Shown here: positions 8,892 through 17,182 of the stretch, in pieces
How the letters are laid out: each line of letters begins with the position of its first letter
Position numbering within the stretch: the first letter of the stretch is position 1
Source: CAYGUK01 sp964352985
GTDB lineage: Bacteria > Pseudomonadota > Gammaproteobacteria > JAHCLG01
Reading direction: 5' to 3'
Assembly: GCA_964352985.1 (NCBI GenBank)
Contig: CAYGUK010000019.1
Span: forward strand, 1 to 48,526
DNA length: 48,526 nucleotides
Translations under genes and position numbers: made by a program
Notes under the pieces: model-generated
Database searches by the model: none
Told to the model about the DNA's origin: nothing
What the model saw: only the letters and a program-made list of their open reading frames with translations

Positions 8892-10019
8892 ATGATACGT
8901 AAGAAAAACGTGTTACAAAAATGGATTGCGAGATTACTGAGTTGCTTAGTTATTGCTAATGGTTTAATTAGTATCGCTATCTCTGTGACGTTTTTTATTG
9001 ATAAACCTCTGGCTCATCGATTATATATTTTCTATACCCATCTAACCCATGTTAAACCTTTTGAGACGATTAACAACATCATTGTTTTAATTCTAGGTAT
9101 CGTGATGTTGTTATTAGGTATCGGATTATTTCAACGTCATCGTCGGGCTTGGAAATTAAGTATTTTTGTTTTAATTTTATTATTATTAACGAGTGTTTTT
9201 CCAACGTTAAAACCAGAACCCTTTGGTTTGTATCTCATTAATTTACTGCTCTTTTGTTTTACTCAAAATTATTTTAATAAAAAAGCACATCGTTCGGCGA
9301 GAGGACAAGCCATCGCATTATTATTACTCATTGCGGCTTTGGTTTATGGCATTTTAGGTAGCTATTTGATGCGCGCACATTTTCAAGGTATTAATACTAT
9401 GATTGATTCAACGTATTTTACCTTTGTGACGTATTCAACTGTTGGATACGGTGATATTGTGCCACTTGATTCCAGCGCTAAATTATTTGTTGTCTCAATG
9501 ATTTTAATTGGTTTAGGTGCATTTGCCACAGCAATTACGGTATTTGTATTACCCTTTATGGAGCGCGAAATTAAAAAGGTGTTTACGATTATGAATAATT
9601 TCAACAGTATTAAAAATCATTTAATTATTTTAGGTTTTAATGAAATCTCGCAAGCACTTGCAGATAATTTAAAAGATAAAAAACATATTGTATTTTGTGA
9701 AAGTGATGTTAATAAAGTTAATGTCATTGAACAAAAAGGCTATCAAGTATTTTTAGGTGATATTGCTAATGAAAATTTAATTAAAGAATTAAATTTATTT
9801 CACGCTAATGCTATTCTTTGTTTAGATGATAATGATGCGAATAATATTTTAACCGTGATGTCAGTTGCCATGTTAAAAAATAAATATAAAAAGAAATCCC
9901 CCAAAATAGTAGCAAGAGTCAATAATCCCGCTAATATCGATAAAGCGTCAATTGCAGGCGCAAATGAAGTTTTTTCTCCAACCTTAATTTGCGAAAAACA
10001 TTTAGAAACGATTATTTAG
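8892..10019 (+). CDS. Ion channel with TrkA-N (RCK) domain, K+ channel
   Basis: The 375-residue protein has about four N-terminal hydrophobic helices, then a two-helix pore module with the K+ selectivity filter TVGYGD at residues 183-188. After the inner helix (GLGAFATAITVFVL) comes a cytoplasmic TrkA-N/RCK Rossmann domain starting near 240 (HLIILGFNEISQALADNL) with the NAD/ligand-binding acidic residue in HIVFCESD. It should conduct K+ under ligand control. It follows the MscS gene by 6 bp and precedes rimK by 69 bp. The pairing of a tension channel and a K+ channel suggests osmotic control, by inference. Confidence 0.9.
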   Translation: MIRKKNVLQKWIARLLSCLVIANGLISIAISVTFFIDKPLAHRLYIFYTHLTHVKPFETINNIIVLILGIVMLLLGIGLFQRHRRAWKLSIFVLILLLLTSVFPTLKPEPFGLYLINLLLFCFTQNYFNKKAHRSARGQAIALLLLIAALVYGILGSYLMRAHFQGINTMIDSTYFTFVTYSTVGYGDIVPLDSSAKLFVVSMILIGLGAFATAITVFVLPFMEREIKKVFTIMNNFNSIKNHLIILGFNEISQALADNLKDKKHIVFCESDVNKVNVIEQKGYQVFLGDIANENLIKELNLFHANAILCLDDNDANNILTVMSVAMLKNKYKKKSPKIVARVNNPANIDKASIAGANEVFSPTLICEKHLETII

Positions 10020-10088
10020 TGTTAAACATTGTCAAAAGCGGAGCTAATCGGTAAGCTACTGTTAATTTGTATTTAAAACTGGAAAAAC

Positions 10089-10994
10089 ATGGAAATAGCA
10101 ATATTGTCGAGAGGGGCAAATCTCTATTCCACTCAACGTTTAGTGGCTGAGGCTGGATCTCGCGGGCACAGTATACATCGAATTGATATTTTGCGTTGTT
10201 ACATGAATATTTCTTCAGTCAATCCCTCCATCCACTATATGGGAGAAGTCCTGCCAATATATGATGCCATCATTCCACGCATAAGTATGAAACATACTTT
10301 TTATGGTACGGCGGTGGTGAGACAGTTTGAAACAAGTGGCACGTTTAGTTTAAATTCGAGTCTTGGCATTACTCGTTCTCGAGATAAATTAAGATCATTA
10401 CAATTACTATCCCGCAAAGGCATAGGCTTGCCGATCACTGGTTTTGCTAATTCACCTAATGATATAAATGACTTAATTAAAATGGTGGGTGGACCACCAC
10501 TTATTATTAAATTAACTGAGGGTACGCAAGGTGTCGGTGTGGTATTAGCGGAAACTAAAAAAGCTGCGGAAAGTGTGATTCAAGCATTTTTCGGATTACG
10601 CGCTAATATTATTGTTCAAGAATATATTAAAGAATCAAGCGGCGAAGATATACGCTGTATCGTTATTAGTAATAAAGTTGTTGCTGCTATGCGTAGACAA
10701 GCTATACCCGGTGAATTCCGATCAAATTTACATTTGGGAGGTAAGAGCGAAGCAATTAAAATAACGAAACAAGAACGTGAAACAGCTATTCAAGCAGCTA
10801 AAATTGTGGGATTAAAATTTGCCGGTGTTGATTTATTACGATCAGATAGAGGACCTTTAGTCATGGAAGTCAATTCATCTCCTGGCTTAGAAGGCATTGA
10901 AACAGCTACAGGGATCAATGTTGCAAAATTAGTTATCGAATTTTTAGAAAAATATACCAAACCAATTTCTCGTCATACTAGATATCAAGGATGA
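10089..10994 (+). CDS. rimK: RimK-type ATP-grasp alpha-L-glutamate ligase
   Basis: At 301 residues this matches E. coli RimK (300) in length and layout. The N-terminal domain begins MEIAILSRGANLYSTQRL. The ATP-grasp core shows PLIIKLTEGTQGVGVVLAE (P-loop-like) near 138-156, VQEYIKESSGEDIRC, and the Mg2+-binding VMEVNSSPGLEGIE near 259-272. In E. coli RimK adds glutamates to the C-terminus of ribosomal protein S6. GGAAA precedes the ATG. Its stop overlaps the next start by four bases, making it the first gene of a tightly coupled six-gene cluster. Confidence 0.93.
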   Translation: MEIAILSRGANLYSTQRLVAEAGSRGHSIHRIDILRCYMNISSVNPSIHYMGEVLPIYDAIIPRISMKHTFYGTAVVRQFETSGTFSLNSSLGITRSRDKLRSLQLLSRKGIGLPITGFANSPNDINDLIKMVGGPPLIIKLTEGTQGVGVVLAETKKAAESVIQAFFGLRANIIVQEYIKESSGEDIRCIVISNKVVAAMRRQAIPGEFRSNLHLGGKSEAIKITKQERETAIQAAKIVGLKFAGVDLLRSDRGPLVMEVNSSPGLEGIETATGINVAKLVIEFLEKYTKPISRHTRYQG

Positions 10995-12016
10995 TGAACG
11001 TGAATAATGAAATTTTAAAAATTAAAAAATATGAAACAGCGCCGGGTGAAAAACGCGTTATTATGATCCCTTTGCCAGAGCTTTATGATGGTTCACCCAT
11101 GTATATTCCCATCCATGTATATTGTGGTAAGACAAAAGGGCCAACGTTAATTGTTCTTGCCGCGATTCATGGTGATGAAATTAATGGTGTGGAAATAATT
11201 CATCGTTTATTAAAACGCAAAATATTAAATAAATTAGCGGGTAATTTAATCGCGATTCCCATTGCTAATATTTATGGTTTTATCTTTAAGTCACGCTACT
11301 TAATGGATAGACGTGATTTGAATCGCGCCTTTCCTGGTAGTGAAAAAGGATCAATCGCTTCACGGTTAGCAAATTTTTTATTAAATGATATTATTTCGCT
11401 GGCTACGCATGTGATTGATTTACATTCTGGTGCACTCTATCGGAGTAATGTGCCACAAGTTCGTGCTTCACTTGAGTGTGATGATTCATTTGAATTAGCC
11501 AAAGCATTTGCCGCGCCAGTTATTCTCGATTCAGCAGAAATTGATGGATCGCTACGAAGTTCAGTTAATGAGTTGGGTATTCCTTATATTTTATATGAAG
11601 CAGGGGAGGCACTTCGTTTTGATGAATTTAGTATTAAAGTGGGTGTGCGCGGTATTTTAAATGTGATGACTCATGTAGGAATGATTAATACACTGAAACA
11701 ATCCCACAAAATGCCCAAAGGATCGACTGTAGCTTATTCCAGTAAATGGATCCGTGCACCTTCGAGTGGCCTTTTAAGACCCTTAAAATCACTCGGAAAA
11801 ACCATAGAAAAAGATGAGAGCATCGGTATTATTACCGATCCACTTACTATGCGAGAAACTTCTCTAGATTCTCCCATTAAGGGCATTGTCATTGGACAAA
11901 CAAATTTACCTATGATTCATGAAGGCGAAGCCTTATTTCATATCGCGAGTGTTGAAAAAGCGAAAGAAGCTTCTGAACGAATTTCTGAACTTGAAGAATA
12001 TTACGATGACGAGTAA
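10991..12016 (+). CDS. Succinylglutamate desuccinylase/aspartoacylase-family hydrolase
   Basis: A 341-residue zinc carboxypeptidase-like hydrolase. The metal site H60-G-D-E63 lies in VLAAIHGDEINGVEIIH, and VIDLHSGALYR supplies the third metal histidine. DLNRAFPGS is the substrate carboxylate-binding segment. The C-terminal 90 residues form the beta-barrel found in AstE/AspA relatives (PIKGIVIGQTNLPMIHEGEALFHI). This family removes acyl groups from amino acids or cleaves gamma-glutamyl-like amides. It overlaps rimK by ATGA and is itself overlapped by the retropepsin gene. Comparative genomics has linked this family to RimK-like amidoligases, so it may reverse or trim the ligase product. A paralogue lies at 24150-25109. 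Confidence 0.88.
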   Translation: MMNVNNEILKIKKYETAPGEKRVIMIPLPELYDGSPMYIPIHVYCGKTKGPTLIVLAAIHGDEINGVEIIHRLLKRKILNKLAGNLIAIPIANIYGFIFKSRYLMDRRDLNRAFPGSEKGSIASRLANFLLNDIISLATHVIDLHSGALYRSNVPQVRASLECDDSFELAKAFAAPVILDSAEIDGSLRSSVNELGIPYILYEAGEALRFDEFSIKVGVRGILNVMTHVGMINTLKQSHKMPKGSTVAYSSKWIRAPSSGLLRPLKSLGKTIEKDESIGIITDPLTMRETSLDSPIKGIVIGQTNLPMIHEGEALFHIASVEKAKEASERISELEEYYDDE

Positions 12017-12509
12017 AAATTTATTAAATAGCAATAATTATATTCTTATTGGCTGGAAAGAATGGTGTCAATTGCCAACCTTAGATTTACCTTGGATTAA
12101 AGCTAAAATTGATACTGGAGCGAAGACATCAGCATTACATGCTTTTGATATTAAATCATATAAAAAAAAGGGCGTCGACTTTGTAAAATTTTCAATTCAT
12201 CCACTCCAAAAAAATAATAAACTCGTTAAACATTGTCATGCAAAAATTAAAGATGTTCGAGATGTTATGAGTAGTAATGGTGAAAAAGAAGAAAGAATCG
12301 TCATTGATAGTGAAGTCGTATTAAATGGAACAGGGAAGTCTTGGCAAATCGAATTGACTTTATCGAATCGAGATCCACTAAGATATCGTATGTTATTAGG
12401 CCGTGAAGCGTTACAAAAAGATATTGTGATCAACCCAGCCAAATCTTATTTAACGGGGAAAAAAATTACCCGTAAAATATTAGAGGTTTATAGGAAGGAG
12501 ACAAAATGA
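12006..12509 (+). CDS. Cytosolic retropepsin-like protein (RimB/DUF785, ATP-dependent zinc protease family)
   Basis: The 167-residue protein has the aspartic-protease-like motif DTGAKTSALHA, with D36-T37-G38, and a C-terminal LLGREAL...I.PAKSYL, both diagnostic of the RimB/DUF785 family. No signal peptide is present, so it should be cytosolic. I chose the ATG at 12006, overlapping the upstream stop by 11 bases, rather than a far upstream start that would lie inside the previous gene. In Pseudomonas, RimB is a retropepsin-like protease that cuts the glutamate tails RimK adds to S6, so this gene may play the same part. Confidence 0.85.
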   Translation: MTSKNLLNSNNYILIGWKEWCQLPTLDLPWIKAKIDTGAKTSALHAFDIKSYKKKGVDFVKFSIHPLQKNNKLVKHCHAKIKDVRDVMSSNGEKEERIVIDSEVVLNGTGKSWQIELTLSNRDPLRYRMLLGREALQKDIVINPAKSYLTGKKITRKILEVYRKETK

Positions 12510-13027
12510 ATAAAAGTTGTTATTCAATTATTATATTCTTATTATTTTTTTCTGTAATGGGTTTTGCTGAAAATAGACCTATTTTTGGCGCAATTGAACA
12601 TGTCACCATATTAACGATTCACCGTGAAATTAAAGCAAAAATTGATACGGGTGCTAAAACTTCTTCATTAGATGCTAGAGATATTAATATTCAAGAGAAA
12701 AATGGGGAACAAAAGGTGAGCTTTGAATTATATAATCGTAAAACAGGGCATGATTTAGTCTTAACATTTCCTGTTGTCCGATTTGTTAAAATTGTTTTAC
12801 GAAAATCCGAAGCGACAAAAAATAAAGCTTTTTCCCGAAGACCTGTTATTAAACTGCCAGTTTGCATTGGTGGAATTAAGAAAATTATTGAAGTCAATTT
12901 GGTGTCGCGTAAACGATTTAATTATCCGCTCTTAATTGGACGGACTGCATTAATTCAGTTTGATGCTTTAATCGATCCGAGCAAGTCTTTCTTGCAACCA
13001 TCAGACTGTGGATCATTATCATCATGA
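12506..13027 (+). CDS. Exported retropepsin-like protein (RimB/DUF785 paralogue)
   Basis: This 173-residue protein repeats the family motifs of its upstream neighbour (DTGAKTSSLDA with D47-T48-G49; LIGRTAL...IDPSKSFL). It begins with a hydrophobic signal peptide ending near GFA-ENR (residues 19-23), placing it in the periplasm. A GGAGA site precedes the ATG, which overlaps the upstream stop; its own stop overlaps the next ATG. A cytosolic and an exported copy side by side imply substrates on both sides of the membrane, and the second probably serves the membrane protein encoded next. Confidence 0.85.
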   Translation: MNKSCYSIIIFLLFFSVMGFAENRPIFGAIEHVTILTIHREIKAKIDTGAKTSSLDARDINIQEKNGEQKVSFELYNRKTGHDLVLTFPVVRFVKIVLRKSEATKNKAFSRRPVIKLPVCIGGIKKIIEVNLVSRKRFNYPLLIGRTALIQFDALIDPSKSFLQPSDCGSLSS

Positions 13028-14553
13028 GTATCAAAGTTCATCGCTTCTTATTAATATTTTCTCTTATCATAATTGGTTTAATCCTATTTTATTATCGACA
13101 TGCTGTGTTAGGGATGCCATTAAAACCCAGTCAAGAAAAACACATTTGGTTATTAGATACGACGATTAATTTTTCAGTTCCCAAAGGAGGGGCTACAGTT
13201 AATTTTATCTTACCGGGGATTTCACCTCATTATAGTATTTTGGATGAAAACTTTGTTTCTGGTCGTTTTGGATTGGCGATTTCACGGCAAGATGGTCAAC
13301 GTGTTGCGAATTTTACTTTACGCCATGCGAAAGGGTTTCACCGGTTATATTATCGAGCGATTGTTTATAATAGTCAGCAAAAAATTGATCTATCTTTTCT
13401 AAAAAAATCAAACTTAACCGTTTATCAATTTCCTAAAGATTTAGAACCTATTCTTCAAACATTTTTAGCTGAAGTCAAAGAAAAATCACTTGATCAATCA
13501 TCATTAGCTTCTGCATTAATTCAAAATGTAAATGCTGAGCTGGATAAAAATTTAAAAATGTTTTTTAAAAAGAAGCCCGATGAAAAACAACGTGCGGAAT
13601 TTATCACGCATTTACTCTCAAATTTAAATCTTGAATCAAAAGTGATTTCAGTCATTAAGTTACAAAATAATTTAGTGACTTCAGATTTGAAATCTTGGTT
13701 AATTGTAAAGGTTGATAAACAATGGGCGTTTTTTGATCCTACCAATGGTGAAAAAGGCTTACCTCAAGATTATTTGGTTTGGTCCTATCGCGATAATCCC
13801 ATCGTGAGCCTTAATAATGGTAAAGCAACCCATATATTATTTTCTGTCGTCAAAGATAGTACCAATGTGAGTCAATTATTAGCGCATCGTGCTGAAAACA
13901 TTAAATCTAGTTTAATGAAATTTTCACTATTATCCTTACCTATCAAAACACAGGCATTGTATCGCGTGCTATTTACGATACCGATTGGCGCATTAGTCAT
14001 TTTAATTTTACGAATATTTATTGGTATACCAACTTTTGGTACGTTTATGCCTGTTTTGATTGCGCTTGCCTTTAGAGGGACGGGACTTTATTTCGGATTA
14101 TTATTGTTTATATTAATTTGTATCTTAGGGCTTGTTGTCAGATTTTATTTAGAAACCCTAAAATTACTTTTAGTACCACGCTTATCTGCTATTTTAACGG
14201 TCGTCATTTTAATTATGATGGTGTTAAGTTTAATCATGCATCAACTCGGTTTTGACGTGAGTGATAGTATTACGCTTTATCCAATTGTCGTTCTCACCAT
14301 GACGATTGAAAGAATCTGTGTGATGTGGGAAGAGCAAGGAGCAAAATCAACACTAAAAACAATAGTCGGAAGTTTTATTGCAGCAACGATTGCTTATTTA
14401 TTAATGTCGGATGAATATTTAACCTATTTGTTTTTTGCATTTCCTGAAACCTTACTCATTTTACTCGCCATTATATTATGGATAAGCCAATATAAAGGAT
14501 ATCGACTTACTGAGCTCAAACGTTTTAAAAAGTTGGCAATGAAAAATGATTAG
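13024..14553 (+). CDS. Inactive transglutaminase-fused 7TM protein (UUP1-like)
   Basis: The 509 residues comprise one N-terminal membrane helix (about 8-25), a periplasmic region to about 310 that includes a transglutaminase-like fold, and about seven membrane helices to the end. The transglutaminase Asp region (WAFFDPTNGEKGLP) is recognisable, but the usual HAW histidine is replaced (LKSWLIVKV) and the catalytic Cys is not evident, fitting the known inactive family. GIPTFGTFMPVLIALAFR is the characteristic first 7TM loop. It overlaps both neighbours (ATGA upstream, 8 bp downstream). It may present a peptide substrate to the exported retropepsin and the cytosolic ligase; this is inference. 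Confidence 0.85.
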   Translation: MSIKVHRFLLIFSLIIIGLILFYYRHAVLGMPLKPSQEKHIWLLDTTINFSVPKGGATVNFILPGISPHYSILDENFVSGRFGLAISRQDGQRVANFTLRHAKGFHRLYYRAIVYNSQQKIDLSFLKKSNLTVYQFPKDLEPILQTFLAEVKEKSLDQSSLASALIQNVNAELDKNLKMFFKKKPDEKQRAEFITHLLSNLNLESKVISVIKLQNNLVTSDLKSWLIVKVDKQWAFFDPTNGEKGLPQDYLVWSYRDNPIVSLNNGKATHILFSVVKDSTNVSQLLAHRAENIKSSLMKFSLLSLPIKTQALYRVLFTIPIGALVILILRIFIGIPTFGTFMPVLIALAFRGTGLYFGLLLFILICILGLVVRFYLETLKLLLVPRLSAILTVVILIMMVLSLIMHQLGFDVSDSITLYPIVVLTMTIERICVMWEEQGAKSTLKTIVGSFIAATIAYLLMSDEYLTYLFFAFPETLLILLAIILWISQYKGYRLTELKRFKKLAMKND

Positions 14554-15502
14554 CTTAATTAAACGATATAAAGAATTAAAGGAGCAAGGATTACTCGGTA
14601 TCAATGCGCGAAATGCTGAATATGTTCAGCTTTATAATGAAAGAAAAAAATTATCTCTTGTTGATAATAAATTAAAAACAAAAGAGCTCGCTAAAAATTA
14701 TAATATTCATACCCCTGAAGTTTATGCCGTTATTGAGTATGCCGCTGAGGTGCGAGAGCTGAAAAAAATACTACATGAGCGCAATGATTTTGTCATTAAA
14801 CCAGCCTGTGGTGCTGGTGGCTTTGGGATTTTAGTGATCACTGGTCAGTTTAGAGAATATTATAAACAAGCGAATAATCAATTAATAAAAATTAAAGATA
14901 TCGAACTCCATGTTTCAAATATTTTAACAGGCATGTATAGTTTAGGGGGCTATGCTGATAAAGCGATAATAGAATATCGCATTATTCCCCATGAATTTTT
15001 TACGAAAATATGTTTTCAAGGTGTTCCCGATCTTAGAGTTATTGTATTTAAAGGGATCCCCGTTATGGCGATGTTACGTTTACCCACACGATTTTCCAAT
15101 GGTAAAGCAAATTTACATCAAGGTGCGATTGGCGTAGGAATTGATATGGTGAGTGGGCAAACACGAAATGCAGTAAATAAACACAATGAAGTTGTAGATT
15201 TTCACCCTGATACCTTTGAATCCACTCAAGGATATTGCATTCCCTTCTGGCAAGATATATTAAGGCAATCTGCGGAGTGTTGTGAGATGACAGGGCTTGG
15301 CTATATAGGTGTCGATTTTTCTATCGATCATATTTTTGGGCCGCTTATGTTAGAAGTGAATGCCAGACCTGGGCTAAATATTCAACTTGCTAATGAAAGT
15401 GGTTTATTAACTCGCCTTAAAAAAGTGGAAAAGATAAAGAATATTCCAAAAGAAACCGATAAAAAATTAGCTCTTATGACAGCATTATTTGGGACCAAAT
15501 AA
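14546..15502 (+). CDS. RimK-related ATP-grasp glutamate ligase-like protein
   Basis: A 318-residue ATP-grasp protein of the alpha-L-glutamate ligase-like group that is usually found beside the 7TM transglutaminase protein. Landmarks are FVIKPACGAGGFGILV near 88-103 (nucleotide binding), RVIVFKGIPVMAMLRLPT near 175-190, and FGPLMLEVNARPGLNIQLAN near 266-285 (Mg2+ site and C-terminal core). It probably forms an amide or peptide bond with an amino acid on an unknown acceptor. It is the last gene of the coupled cluster; decayed sequence follows. Confidence 0.88.
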   Translation: MISLIKRYKELKEQGLLGINARNAEYVQLYNERKKLSLVDNKLKTKELAKNYNIHTPEVYAVIEYAAEVRELKKILHERNDFVIKPACGAGGFGILVITGQFREYYKQANNQLIKIKDIELHVSNILTGMYSLGGYADKAIIEYRIIPHEFFTKICFQGVPDLRVIVFKGIPVMAMLRLPTRFSNGKANLHQGAIGVGIDMVSGQTRNAVNKHNEVVDFHPDTFESTQGYCIPFWQDILRQSAECCEMTGLGYIGVDFSIDHIFGPLMLEVNARPGLNIQLANESGLLTRLKKVEKIKNIPKETDKKLALMTALFGTK

Positions 15503-15783
15503 CGCTGATATACACATTCGATATTGAGTTTTGACATTTATTAAAAATCATGAATAATATTGAATAACAATTGTTCGTCACAAAGTTAATATACAAATCC
15601 TGATCATCTTGATTATCGAAGATAGTGAAGCTGACTACTTAGCAGCAAAAAAGAGTAATAGCTTCATTTCAAGATAAATATTTAGTCGTTCGTGCAAATG
15701 ATACTGTTGATACAACAGAATATTTATCAATGTTGGCGGATAAAAAAAGTGTAAATTGTTTTCATCGTTTCATAAGATCGAAA

Positions 15784-15912
15784 AAAGTTTAAAGCTTCGA
15801 GTCCTGCTTTTACAGTGATAATGTGGTTAACAGGAATACATAATTTAATACATTGATAGCATGTTCGGTATTAACTTCGTCGTCATCAACGATTAAAATT
15901 GAATTTATAATA
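15784..15912 (-). pseudogene. Response-regulator receiver fragment on the opposite strand
   Basis: Reading leftward from 15912 gives KILIVDDDEVNTEHAINVLN, the acidic-pocket start of a receiver domain. After a frame change it continues PVNHIITVKAGLEALNFF, the typical helix 1 to helix 2 segment. It is only about 40 residues and lies inverted inside the decayed kinase region. It is probably a leftover of a separate response regulator or of a rearrangement. Confidence 0.55.
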
Positions 15913-16108
15913 TTTTTACTCTTTTTCAAAATTAGATTCTCAACAAGAAAATGCCTATTCTAAATTATTTGAACAACAATTTAGAATGGTATTTGATAAT
16001 TCTCCTTGTGCGCTGGTTATTGTGAATAATGAAAATGAAATTATTAATGTCAATTTACAACTAGAAAAATTATTCGGCTATCAAAAAACGGAATTACTTG
16101 GTAAAAAG

Positions 16109-16160
16109 TCGCTACGCTAGTTCGCTACGCTAGTTCGCTACGCTAGTTCGCTACGCTAGT
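16109..16160. repeat. Perfect tandem repeat, 4 copies of 13 bp
   Basis: The unit TCGCTACGCTAGT occurs four times without a mismatch (16109-16121, 16122-16134, 16135-16147, 16148-16160). It is more GC-rich than its surroundings. It interrupts the PAS domain between LLGK and PDQVKS, and the unit is not a multiple of three and brings in TAG stops. No copy was noticed elsewhere in the window. Confidence 0.95.
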
Positions 16161-17182
16161 GCCCGATCAGGTTAAATCTTAACACAAAACTCATATCGAA
16201 AAATATTGGAAAAATCCTTCAACTAGAAATATGTCGGTTCGACTAGATATTTATGGTCAGAAAAAAATGGTGATTTATTTGCAGTCGAAATGAGTTTAAA
16301 CTTTATTTCCGAAGGGGGGCGTCCCTATGTAATCTGTGCTATTAGCGATATAGATTCACACAAAAAAAATAGAAACAGTCCTAGAATGATCTAATCGTCA
16401 TCTTGAGCAGTTTGCTTCAACTGTTTCTCATGATTTGCGCGCACCTTTGCGTGGAATTGAAAATTTAGTAACGTGGATTGAAAATGATTGTAGTCACATA
16501 TTTAGTGAAAAATCAAATCGACATTTAATCAGCTAAAAAATCGAGTAATACGTTTAGATAATTTAATCATTGGTATCTTAGATGTTGCAAAACTAGGTCA
16601 TGAAGAAATTGACATTGAAAAGGATCTCAATTTAGAAACTATCATAAATGGGGTCATCGATATGCTTACCGTTAGCCCTAACGTGGAAATCAATATCATC
16701 ACGCCTTTAGCAAAGGTAACTGGTGTAAGATCTCATTTCAGCCAATTATTTTTGAATTTAATTTCAAATGTTATTAAATATAATGACAAAGAACATTGTG
16801 TTATAAATTTAGGTTGCGCTAAAACACTTGCTACCTATGAATTCTACGTGCAGGATAATGGACCTGGAATTGATGATTTGTTTAAAGCTAAAGTATTTGA
16901 AATGTTTCAAACATTACATTCAAAAGATGAGATAGAAAGTACAGGCATTGATTTAACCTTGGTTAAAAAATTGTTGAATTATTTCATGGAAAAGTTTGGC
17001 TTTCCTCTAAACTTTGTGAAGGTAGCACTTTTTATTTTACTTGGCCTAAGCAAGTTGAGATCACATAAAAATTTTCATTAACTTTGGAATAATCAACTAT
17101 AATATAAGATACTTTATTAAGTAAATAAGGTGAGTAATGGATTACGCTGCTGGTTAAAATTGGTGTGTCCGGAGCTAAGATA

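Larger units (their letters stand above)
15600..17068 (+). pseudogene. Shattered PAS/histidine kinase pseudogene
   Basis: Pieces of one signalling protein appear in order but in different frames with many stops. There is a receiver start (ILIIEDSEADYLAAK, about 15605), a PAS domain (FDNSPCALVIVNNENEIINVN, about 15990), a PAS C-terminal half after the repeat (DIYGQKKNGDLFAVEMSL, about 16245), an H-box (FASTVSHDLRAPLRGIENL, about 16415) and an ATPase domain (LFLNLISNVIKYN; DNGPGIDD, 16745-16890). The end continues in another frame (KLCEGSTFYFTWPKQVEIT) to 17068. The longest unbroken part, 16662-17081, has no kinase start. The gene is clearly dead. Confidence 0.85.

Noticed and set aside
16109..16160. 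CRISPR array
   Set aside because: The 13 bp units are directly adjacent with no spacers, and no cas gene is present.
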